Below are positions 16,420 through 24,053 of a stretch of 32,376 nucleotides of DNA, one piece after another (within the stretch, counting starts at the first letter, position 1; every line of letters starts with the position of its first letter). The position numbers and the translations under genes are program-made. Origin of the DNA: a bacterium (lineage in GTDB: Bacteria > Patescibacteriota > Minisyncoccia > Phycocordibacterales > Phycocordibacteraceae); assembly GCA_021813965.1 (NCBI GenBank), contig JAKAJB010000002.1, forward strand, positions 1 to 32,376. Reading direction: 5' to 3'. The notes below the pieces were generated by a model. It worked only from the letters and a program-made list of their open reading frames with translations, searched no databases and was not told where the DNA came from.

Positions 16420-18579
16420 TTATCCTGCGCTTTGTGGTGTTGAAAGGGGGACCGGAAGCATCACACCTCCTTGGAAGAGTTCCGGATGGGAAGCATACCA
16501 AGAGTTGATCCCATACTCCCAATACGGGAATTGAGGGTCTTGAGCAGGATTTGAAGGTGCCGGACCTCGCGGATTATTCTTGTCAGTCCAATACAGAAGC
16601 GAATGCGGCTGGATGATCCCTTGAGCGTCAGGAATACGCCAATTCCCTTGAAGCATAGGAGGGACGGTCGCCGGTATTGCATCGGGTTCTCCGAAATATG
16701 CCTTCGGATATTTCGAGAGCGCATATGCCATGGCGTCATGCCACATCGGCGCAGCTATGAATCCGGCGATAGACTTCACCATCGGCGAATTATCGTTATT
16801 TCCGGCCCATACGCCTATAGCGATGGAGGGGGTATAGCCGACGACCCACGCGTCACGCGTATCATCGGTGGTACCGGTCTTCACTGCAACGTCGTATCCG
16901 GGGAATGAAAGAGGCGAGTCGAGGGAATATTCCGGGACGCGGGCGGGAGCATCGGAAAGCATAGCGGAGATATCGCGTGCGATATTTGCCGGGAGTACTC
17001 GCGTCGGCTGGGATGCGTAGCTTTGCAGCACGTGCCCTTGCATATCATCGACCTCAAGCAGGCCGGTCGGCGTATTTTTCACCCCATCATCAGCGAAAGC
17101 GGCGTACGCGCCGGTAAGGTCGAGAAGGCGCACGTCACCGCCGCCGAGCACGATGGTGAGGCCGTACTGAGCCGCATCACCGAGCGAAGTGAGGCCGAAC
17201 GATTTCGCAAGATTTATCACATTCGTCACACCGACCAGATACACTACCTTAAGAGCGGGGATGTTGATCGACTGGGCGAGCGCGGTTTCGAATGTCATCG
17301 GTCCGCGGAAGGTGTTGTCATAATCGGTCGGTGCATAGCATGGGGCGGTATTGTTGTTTATATCTTCCGGCTTGCAGGCGGTCGAAAACTGCGTCGGGGT
17401 ATCGAAGACGACGGTGTCCCGGGTGTACCCGTCTTCGAGAGCGAGAGAATACGCGAACGGCTTCATGGTCGATCCCGGCTGGCGCAAAGCTAGAGCGGCG
17501 TTATATTGCCCGTCGATACTCGTGTCGAAGAAATCACGCGAACCGACCATAGCGAGAATCTGTCCGGTCGAAGGATCGATCGCAGTAAGAGCGTCGTTGG
17601 AGGCGTTGAAATCTTTTGCATTCTTAAGCGCGTAGCTATTCAATATTGATTCCGCCTTCACTTGCAAATCCGCATCGAGCGTCGTGGTGACTTTCAATCC
17701 GGAAGTGAGAGCCTTCGGTCCATACGTCGCCTCAAGCTGGTTCAGGATGTAGAAGACGAAGTGCGGGGCGATGATGGCATTGCGACCCCCTGCAGGAGCG
17801 AAGGATACTTTTTCAGCTTTCGCGCTCGCATACACAGCATCGCTGATGAAGCCGAGCGTGTGCATCCGATCAAGGACGAGGTCTTTCCTGGTATCCAACT
17901 CCGCGCGGTGCGTGCCGTAGGGAGAATAATAGGATGGGGCCTGGATCATTGCGGCGAGGTAGGCCGATTGTGCGACTGAGAGGTCTTTTGCAGGGATGCC
18001 GAAATAAGACTCAGAAGCGGCCTCGATGCCGTAGAGCGTGCCGCCGTACGGGATGTTATTGAGGTACGCCTCGAGAATCTGGTCTTTCGAGTAAACCTGC
18101 TCGAGCTTGATAGCCAGCATCCATTCATGGATCTTCCGGACGATACTTTTTTCGTTCGTGAGAAGCGTGTTCTTCACGACTTGCTGGGTGATGGTAGAAC
18201 CGCCTTGCGCGAGCGCGCCGCCGAGTGCGTCCACGATCATCGCGCGGATGATCGACGTGAAGCGCACCCCGCCGTGTTCGTAGAAACTCGAATCCTCTAT
18301 CGCGATAGCCGCTTGTATAGCGTTGGGGGATATGGCAGAGAGGGGAACGATGTCGCGTTTCGCGTCGCGATTATAATCATAAAGGAGGACCTGTCCGGTG
18401 CGGTCGTAGATTTTCGTCGATTGGTCGACTTGGCGAGAGGCGAATGAGCTGATATCCGGTATCGGCGCGAGCGTGACGGCTATGAGGATCCCTCCGACGG
18501 CGATGAAAGCGATGCCGGCGAGAACGAGGATAGCCGCAATAATCGTGTGTCGCCACGATATGGGGTGACGGGGGATCAT
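16420..18579 (-). CDS. penicillin-binding protein 1A (transglycosylase/transpeptidase)
   Basis: EDSSFYEHGGVRFTSIIRA, QGGSTITQQVVKN, RQPGSTMKPFAYSLAL, VKTGTTDDTRDAWVVGYTP. Confidence 0.95.
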   Translation of the reverse strand: MIPRHPISWRHTIIAAILVLAGIAFIAVGGILIAVTLAPIPDISSFASRQVDQSTKIYDRTGQVLLYDYNRDAKRDIVPLSAISPNAIQAAIAIEDSSFYEHGGVRFTSIIRAMIVDALGGALAQGGSTITQQVVKNTLLTNEKSIVRKIHEWMLAIKLEQVYSKDQILEAYLNNIPYGGTLYGIEAASESYFGIPAKDLSVAQSAYLAAMIQAPSYYSPYGTHRAELDTRKDLVLDRMHTLGFISDAVYASAKAEKVSFAPAGGRNAIIAPHFVFYILNQLEATYGPKALTSGLKVTTTLDADLQVKAESILNSYALKNAKDFNASNDALTAIDPSTGQILAMVGSRDFFDTSIDGQYNAALALRQPGSTMKPFAYSLALEDGYTRDTVVFDTPTQFSTACKPEDINNNTAPCYAPTDYDNTFRGPMTFETALAQSINIPALKVVYLVGVTNVINLAKSFGLTSLGDAAQYGLTIVLGGGDVRLLDLTGAYAAFADDGVKNTPTGLLEVDDMQGHVLQSYASQPTRVLPANIARDISAMLSDAPARVPEYSLDSPLSFPGYDVAVKTGTTDDTRDAWVVGYTPSIAIGVWAGNNDNSPMVKSIAGFIAAPMWHDAMAYALSKYPKAYFGEPDAIPATVPPMLQGNWRIPDAQGIIQPHSLLYWTDKNNPRGPAPSNPAQDPQFPYWEYGINSWYASHPELFQGGVMLPVPLSTPQSAG

Positions 18580-18595
18580 GGTGCGTATGCTAACA

Positions 18596-18627
18596 TGCGC
18601 GACCCCGCCCTAGGGCGGGGTCGCGCA
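18596..18627. repeat. perfect 32-bp palindrome between PBP and microprotein gene
   Basis: TGCGCGACCCCGCCCTAGGGCGGGGTCGCGCA. Confidence 0.95.
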
Positions 18628-18645
18628 CGGTACGACGATCTGCGT

Positions 18646-18798
18646 TCAGTAGTCCGTTTCGGCTTCTGCGCCGTCCTCATGGAATCCCATAGCGAACGGG
18701 TCTTCCTCTTCATCCTCCTCGTCATCACCTCCCATCAAGAGAGTATCCTCGTCATCAAGCTTTCCTACAAGCTCCTCATCAAGTTCATCATCATTCAT
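18646..18798 (-). CDS. highly acidic 50-aa microprotein (absent from ORF track)
   Basis: MNDDELDEELVGKLDDEDTLLMGGDDEEDEEEDPFAMGFHEDGAEAETDY; AT-rich upstream region TATACATATATAA. Confidence 0.65.
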   Translation of the reverse strand: MNDDELDEELVGKLDDEDTLLMGGDDEEDEEEDPFAMGFHEDGAEAETDY

Positions 18799-18908
18799 AC
18801 GGATGCGTTGCTACGGTTATATATGTATACGGATTAACCCCGACCGGGGACCGCTCTATTTGAGCAAAATTTGGCGGCAATGCAAGCGTTTTTAGGCCGC
18901 GTTGTGGA

Positions 18909-19385
18909 TTAATGCCGCCGCGTGCCGTTGGCGAGAGCGGTTATGCCGATAGCGATCGCGTCGAGTTCATCGTCGAGTCGTTTCTTTTCAGGTAGGGAGA
19001 GCAGCCGAGGGATCATCTGAGCGACCGCTTTTTTATCGGCACCGCCGTACCCGGTGACCGCGAGCTTCACTTGCTGAGGCGAACACTCGATGACCGGCAA
19101 TGAAGCGATGCCGGCGGCGGCGAGCACCGCCCCGCGCGCCTCCGCGACGCCGAGCGCCGTCTTCTTGTTGATGCTGAAAAAGAGCGTCTCGATGCCGAGC
19201 GCATCCGGCGCGTACTTCGCGACGGCGTCGCGGACGGCGAGCGATACGCAGGCGAGACGCTCCTCCACCGTGCCTTTCTCCGGTTGGACGCAGTCGCTCC
19301 AGAGCAGCGCCGGACGGGAAGGATCGCCCTCGACGACGGCGATGCCGAGCCGGTCGTAGCCCGGGTCAATCGCCAGAATCCTCAT
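18909..19385 (-). CDS. ruvC: Holliday junction resolvase RuvC
   Basis: MRILAIDPGYDRLGIAVVEG...GIETLFFSINKKTALGVAEARG...DELDAIAIG. Confidence 0.93.
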   Translation of the reverse strand: MRILAIDPGYDRLGIAVVEGDPSRPALLWSDCVQPEKGTVEERLACVSLAVRDAVAKYAPDALGIETLFFSINKKTALGVAEARGAVLAAAGIASLPVIECSPQQVKLAVTGYGGADKKAVAQMIPRLLSLPEKKRLDDELDAIAIGITALANGTRRH

Positions 19386-19393
19386 ATGTCTAA

Positions 19394-19476
19394 AGCGAAA
19401 TGGTGATGCAAAAAATGAGGGTCAGACTCGGCCTAGCGGCCCGGAGCGCACTCATTTTTTGCATCACCATTTCGCT
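19394..19476. repeat. 83-bp element with perfect 26-bp inverted repeats between yebC and ruvC
   Basis: AGCGAAATGGTGATGCAAAAAATGAG (19394-19419) / CTCATTTTTTGCATCACCATTTCGCT (19451-19476), 31-nt spacer. Confidence 0.95.
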
Positions 19477-20035
19477 ACTCATCATCGTCAGTGCTCTCGT
19501 AGCCGCGCGCGTTCGTGAACACTTGCTGCACGTCCTCGTGCTCGTCGAGCGCCTCAAGGATAGCGGAGAGCTTCTCCTCATCCTCGCCGGAGACGTCGGT
19601 CAGCGGCTCATTCGGGATATAGGCCGCACCAGTCTTGGTGAAAGCCCAGCTCGCTGCGCCCGGCGCGGCGACTTCGACGCCCTGCTTCGAGAGGAGGTGT
19701 TTTATCTCGGGGGTCGTGCGGTTCTTATTGTCGGTGAGTGCGTCGATGATGATGGCGACGCCGGCGGGGCCATAAGCCTCATACACGACCTGCTCGAGGT
19801 TGCCGGAGTCTTTCGAAGCGCCTTTCGCGATGGCGCGCTCGATATTGTCTTTCGGCATGTTGGCGGCTTTCGCGCGCGCGATGGCGGCCGTGAGGCCCGG
19901 AGCGGTGACGATACCGTTCGCTTTCTTCGATTCCATGGCGATGAGCCGCGCGAAGCGCGAGAAGACGCGGCTGCGCGCGGCGTCGGTCACGCCCTTCTGG
20001 CGTTTGATCTGCGACCATTTGCTGTGTCCTGACAT
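19475..20035 (-). CDS. yebC: YebC/PmpR family protein, short form (186 aa)
   Basis: MSGHSKWSQIKRQKG...AARAKAANMPKDNIERAI...YGPAGVAIIIDALTDNKNRT; TATCAT 8 nt before ATG. Confidence 0.9.
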   Translation of the reverse strand: MSGHSKWSQIKRQKGVTDAARSRVFSRFARLIAMESKKANGIVTAPGLTAAIARAKAANMPKDNIERAIAKGASKDSGNLEQVVYEAYGPAGVAIIIDALTDNKNRTTPEIKHLLSKQGVEVAAPGAASWAFTKTGAAYIPNEPLTDVSGEDEEKLSAILEALDEHEDVQQVFTNARGYESTDDDE

Positions 20036-20159
20036 ATGTCATTATGATAACAGTGTCGCTTGCGTGCCGCAAAAGCGATAGCGCTCCGGTTCGAGCGGCC
20101 AAGTCTTGCTACCGCTTTTCCGGCGCCGCTTCGCTCCGGAGAAGTACGCTCGTAAAACA

Positions 20160-21140
20160 TCAGCTCTGGAGATAGGCGCGGCCCTTGTCGGTGAGGATGC
20201 GGCCGCGGAGCGAGCGCTCGATGAGGCCGAGGCGCAGGAGGTACGGCTCATAGACGTTCTCGATGGTGTCGGGGTCCTCGTGAAGCGCCGAGGCGAGCGC
20301 GCGGACGCCTGCCGGGCCGCCGTGGAAGCTCGTCAGGAGCATCTCGAGATACCGCCGGTCATCCTTGGTGAGGCCGAGCTCGTCGATGCCGAAGAGCTTG
20401 CAGGCCTCCTCAGTGAGAGCCGCAGAGAGCGGGCGCTCATGCACCTCGGAGAAATCCCGGACGCGTTTCAGGAGCGCATTCGCGACGCGCGGTGTCGCGC
20501 GGCTCCGTGCCGCGATGCTCTCGATGACGTCGGCAGGCGCGTCCAGACCGAGCAGCTCGGCGGAGCGGCGGATGATATCGCGCAGATCGTCATCGCCGTA
20601 GAAATCGAGCTGGTAGGTGCCGCCGCCGAAGCGTGAACGAAGCGGTCCCGAGAGGCTTGCGATGCGCGTGGTCGCGCCCACGAGCGTGAAAGGCGGGAGA
20701 GCGAGCTCGACGGTGCGGGCCGACGGGCCCTTGCCGAGGATGATATCGAGGTGGCCCGATTCGAGCGCAGGGTAGAGGAGCTCCTCGATCTTGTGCGAGA
20801 GGCGGTGGATTTCGTCGATGAAGAGGACGGTGTTCGGTTCGAGATTGGTGAGGATAGCCGCGAGGTCGCCGGCGCGCTCGATCGCGACGCCGGACGTGCT
20901 CTTGAGCGGCGACTCAAGCGTCGCTGCGACGAGGTAGGCGAGCGTGGTCTTGCCGACGCCCGGCGGGCCGTAGAAGAGGATGTGCTCCGGCATGCCGCCG
21001 CGTTTCTTCGCGGCGTCGATGGCGATACGGACGTTCGCTTTTATCTGTTTCTGCCCGACATAGTCGTCCCACTTGCTCGGGCGGAGTGCCGCGTCGAGGA
21101 CTGGAAGGAGGGAAGCGGGATCATCAGCGGGTCTTGACAT
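20160..21140 (-). CDS. ruvB: Holliday junction helicase RuvB
   Basis: LRPSKWDDYVGQKQIKANVRIAIDAAKKRG, HILFYGPPGVGKTTLAYLVA, FIDEIHRL. Confidence 0.96.
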   Translation of the reverse strand: MSRPADDPASLLPVLDAALRPSKWDDYVGQKQIKANVRIAIDAAKKRGGMPEHILFYGPPGVGKTTLAYLVAATLESPLKSTSGVAIERAGDLAAILTNLEPNTVLFIDEIHRLSHKIEELLYPALESGHLDIILGKGPSARTVELALPPFTLVGATTRIASLSGPLRSRFGGGTYQLDFYGDDDLRDIIRRSAELLGLDAPADVIESIAARSRATPRVANALLKRVRDFSEVHERPLSAALTEEACKLFGIDELGLTKDDRRYLEMLLTSFHGGPAGVRALASALHEDPDTIENVYEPYLLRLGLIERSLRGRILTDKGRAYLQS

Positions 21141-21341
21141 AAAAATGGGTCGATGCTATATATGGTAGCACAGTTTCTTGATCCTGTTCATACTCCTCTA
21201 GGCAAGGCTTGACGGCTTCGGGCGTTTCCCCAAGGACTTTCTGGTCCGACACTCCGGTGTTGGTGCTGGGAAAATCCTCAGGTGTCTCGTCCACCCGGCA
21301 TTTATGCCGGTTTTGCCTTGAGGATTATGGACGGGAAGAGA

Positions 21342-21381
21342 GCGCAAAAAAGACACGAGGTTACTCGTGTCTTTTTTGCGC
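21342..21381. terminator. bidirectional intrinsic terminator
   Basis: perfect 18-bp stem GCGCAAAAAAGACACGAG-GTTA-CTCGTGTCTTTTTTGCGC. Confidence 0.85.
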
Positions 21382-21429
21382 CGAACGACCGTTCATATGC
21401 CTACCTGTCGACTGGATTTTATTTTCATA

Positions 21430-23103
21430 CTAATTTCGGGGGAGATCGACGGTGGCGGCGACTTCAGAGAGGGAGGTGACGCCGTTCAGGGCTTTGAGGA
21501 GGCCGTCCTGCGCCATCGTGAGGTAGCCCTGCTTGGTCGCGAGCTTCGCGATCTCGCGTTCAGGCGGATTGTCGCGGAGGAACGAAGCCATCTCGTCATC
21601 CATGAAAATGGCTTCGTAGAGGCCGATGCGGCCTCTGTAGCCGGTCTCATCCTCGTTCGCGGGTGCCGGCTCCCACACAGTCTCGATCTTCTCAGGCAGC
21701 AAAGATTTATCCGCGAGCGGTTCGAACGCTTTCGCGATCATGGCTTTCTCGGCGTCCGTGAGCGGGCGCTCTTTCTTCTTGTCCGGATCAAGCTTGCGTA
21801 GGAGGCGTTGCGCCATCGAGACGGTGATGGCCGAGCCGAAGGATTTCGGGTCGGCACCGAGGTCGGCGAGGCGAGGGAAGGTGCCGGCAGCATCATTGGT
21901 GTGAAGCGTGGAGAAGACGAAGTGGCCGGTTAAGGCCGCCTGGATGGCGATGTCGGCGGTCTCGCCGTCGCGAATCTCGCCGACCATGATGATGTCCGGG
22001 TCTTGGCGCACGATCGAGCGGAGCCCTTCGGCGAAGGTGTATTTATCGCCTTCGACCTGCGTCTGTACGATGCCGTCGAGGTGATACTCGATCGGGTCTT
22101 CGATCGTGATGATCTTTATCTCCGGCGTATGCAGTTCGCGCAGGAACGAGTAGAGCGTCGTCGTCTTGCCGGAACCGGTCGGGCCGGTCGTGAGCAGCAT
22201 GCCGTTGCTCCGCCGGATCTCGGTTTCGAGCCGCGCGAGGAGTTTCGGGTGGATGCCGAGCTCTTTGTAGGAGACCATGGTCGCTTCAGGGTCGAGGATA
22301 CGCATCACGATGGATTCGCCGTAGTTACCCGGGATGAATGAGACGCGCATCTCGATGGCGCCGGCGGGGCGCGTGATGCTGAATCGCCCGTCCTGAGCGC
22401 GATCGGTGATGTTGAGCTTCACGCCGGAGAGGAGCTTTATGCGGGCATTGAGCTGATGGTAGGTCGCCGGGTCGAAATGATAGATATCGGTGAGGAGGCC
22501 GTCGACGCGGAACCGAAGGAGTGCGGCGTCCTCGCGCGGCTCGAAGTGGATGTCAGACGCGCGAAGCGCGAAGGCGCCGGCGAGAAGTATCTCGAAGATG
22601 CGCGTCACGCGGCTCAGCGCCTTCTCAGCGACGGCTTCGTCGAGCGCGTTCACGACGGCGCTTTTCTTCGTGTCGGTGGCGGCAAGTTTCGCAAACGTCT
22701 CGTCGATGACCGAAACGGTGCCTGCCTTGGATTCGGTCGCGAGCGAGAGCTCGCTGTAGCGGCCGAGCCCGCGCTCGAGGCTCTTCCCCGAGATGAGGAA
22801 TTGTTTTACCTCGAATCCTCGTCCCCGGATATCCTCAAGGACGTTCGCGAGTGCGGGGTTGTTGGGGTTGTGCACCGCAACGGAGAGCACGTTCGAGATT
22901 TTGGCGAAGGCGATCGCCTCTGCCTCGCGCGCTTGCGCCTCGGGGATGAGACGGAGGGCGTCGCTGTCTATCTGGATGAGCGAAAGGTCGGCATACGGTA
23001 TGCCGTACTTCTCGGAAAGGATGCTGGCGACATCTTCCTCCTCGCGTTCGCGCACCTCGGCGAGCTTCGCATCGGTGCCCTCTGTGTCAAATGGCAGATC
23101 CAT
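21430..23103 (-). CDS. pilB: GspE/PilB-family type IV pilus assembly ATPase
   Basis: LLTTGPTGSGKTTTLYSFLREL, ITIEDPIEYHLDGIVQTQVE, RSIVRQDPDIIMVGEIRDGETADIA; TATCAT 7 nt before ATG at 23103. Confidence 0.9.
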   Translation of the reverse strand: MDLPFDTEGTDAKLAEVREREEEDVASILSEKYGIPYADLSLIQIDSDALRLIPEAQAREAEAIAFAKISNVLSVAVHNPNNPALANVLEDIRGRGFEVKQFLISGKSLERGLGRYSELSLATESKAGTVSVIDETFAKLAATDTKKSAVVNALDEAVAEKALSRVTRIFEILLAGAFALRASDIHFEPREDAALLRFRVDGLLTDIYHFDPATYHQLNARIKLLSGVKLNITDRAQDGRFSITRPAGAIEMRVSFIPGNYGESIVMRILDPEATMVSYKELGIHPKLLARLETEIRRSNGMLLTTGPTGSGKTTTLYSFLRELHTPEIKIITIEDPIEYHLDGIVQTQVEGDKYTFAEGLRSIVRQDPDIIMVGEIRDGETADIAIQAALTGHFVFSTLHTNDAAGTFPRLADLGADPKSFGSAITVSMAQRLLRKLDPDKKKERPLTDAEKAMIAKAFEPLADKSLLPEKIETVWEPAPANEDETGYRGRIGLYEAIFMDDEMASFLRDNPPEREIAKLATKQGYLTMAQDGLLKALNGVTSLSEVAATVDLPRN

Positions 23104-23146
23104 ACGCTGCATGATACCACTCGCGCTGCGGGCCGGGGGAGAGGGC

Positions 23147-23176
23147 TTGACAAATAGGCATAAATGGTGGTATCCT
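23147..23176 (+). promoter_or_regulatory. sigma70-type promoter
   Basis: TTGACA (23147-23152), 18-bp spacer, TATCCT (23171-23176). Confidence 0.65.
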
Positions 23177-23205
23177 GCATGCAGTTCAACTTCGGGAGAT
23201 TCAAT

Positions 23206-23538
23206 ATGAAACTCATAATCGTTCTTTTCGCCGCCATGATATCGGTGCCGGCTTTGGCGGATTGCATCACCTACGGCGGCAGACTGTTCTGTGCCCCGCC
23301 GCCGGTCGTTGTGTACACGCCGCCGATTGCAGTCTACACACCACCGCCGGTGTACGTGCCGCCACCGTACTACTATCAGCCGCCGGTCTACACACCACCG
23401 CCGGCGTATTACGGATACAGCGTCCGAGTCGATCCGGTCGACGTCGGGATAGCCGTCCTGGCCGGGGCGATTGCTAACCGCATCGTTTGGGGCGGTCATC
23501 ACGACCACGACGACTACCACGCCTATCACCGCCGTTAG
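23206..23538 (+). CDS. secreted Pro/Tyr-rich protein with His-rich C-terminus
   Basis: signal peptide MKLIIVLFAAMISVPALADC; PPxxVYTPPP repeats; GGHHDHDDYHAYHRR; GGGAGA SD 6 nt upstream. Confidence 0.75.
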   Translation: MKLIIVLFAAMISVPALADCITYGGRLFCAPPPVVVYTPPIAVYTPPPVYVPPPYYYQPPVYTPPPAYYGYSVRVDPVDVGIAVLAGAIANRIVWGGHHDHDDYHAYHRR

Positions 23539-23556
23539 TCGGCACCGAGCGCCACA

Positions 23557-23585
23557 CGCGCCTGTCTCCCTTGGAGACAGGCGCG
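23557..23585 (+). terminator. intrinsic terminator
   Basis: CGCGCCTGTCTCC-CTT-GGAGACAGGCGCG followed by CTTTCATTTT. Confidence 0.75.
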
Positions 23586-23615
23586 CTTTCATTTTCGGCG
23601 GTACAATTACCCGTA

Positions 23616-24053
23616 ATGGAAAAGATCATCATGACGCTCGCAGAGCTTGAAGCGGAGGCGATGCGCTTCGCGGGTACGCTCGCGCCGAGTCCGCGAGGCG
23701 CGACCTTGGTGACGCTTTCGGGCGAGCTTGGAGCAGGGAAGACGGCTTTCACCAAGGCGGTCGCGAGCGCGCTCGGCGTCGGGGAGACGGTCACGAGCCC
23801 CACGTTCGTATTGGAGAAGATTTACGCGCTGCCGCCCGGAAAGCATTTTGACCGGCTCATACATATCGACGCCTACCGGCTTGAGTCGGGAGCTGATCTC
23901 GCACCGCTCGGTTTCGACGAGCTCATGAGAAGCGAAACGAACCTCATCCTGCTCGAATGGCCTGAGAAAGTACGCGATGCGCTGCCGGAACCTTCCGTGC
24001 ATATTTCGATCATCGCGGAGCCTGACGGCTCACGCACCGTTTCCTATGGCTAA
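23616..24053 (+). CDS. tsaE: tRNA threonylcarbamoyladenosine biosynthesis ATPase TsaE
   Basis: LSGELGAGKTAFTKAVASALGV...VTSPTFVL...HIDAYRL...ILLEWPEKV; TACAAT 8 nt before ATG. Confidence 0.92.
   Translation: MEKIIMTLAELEAEAMRFAGTLAPSPRGATLVTLSGELGAGKTAFTKAVASALGVGETVTSPTFVLEKIYALPPGKHFDRLIHIDAYRLESGADLAPLGFDELMRSETNLILLEWPEKVRDALPEPSVHISIIAEPDGSRTVSYG

Noticed and set aside
19400-20032. 210-aa plus-strand ORF
   Set aside because: Antisense to yebC; starts inside the 26-bp inverted repeat by chance.
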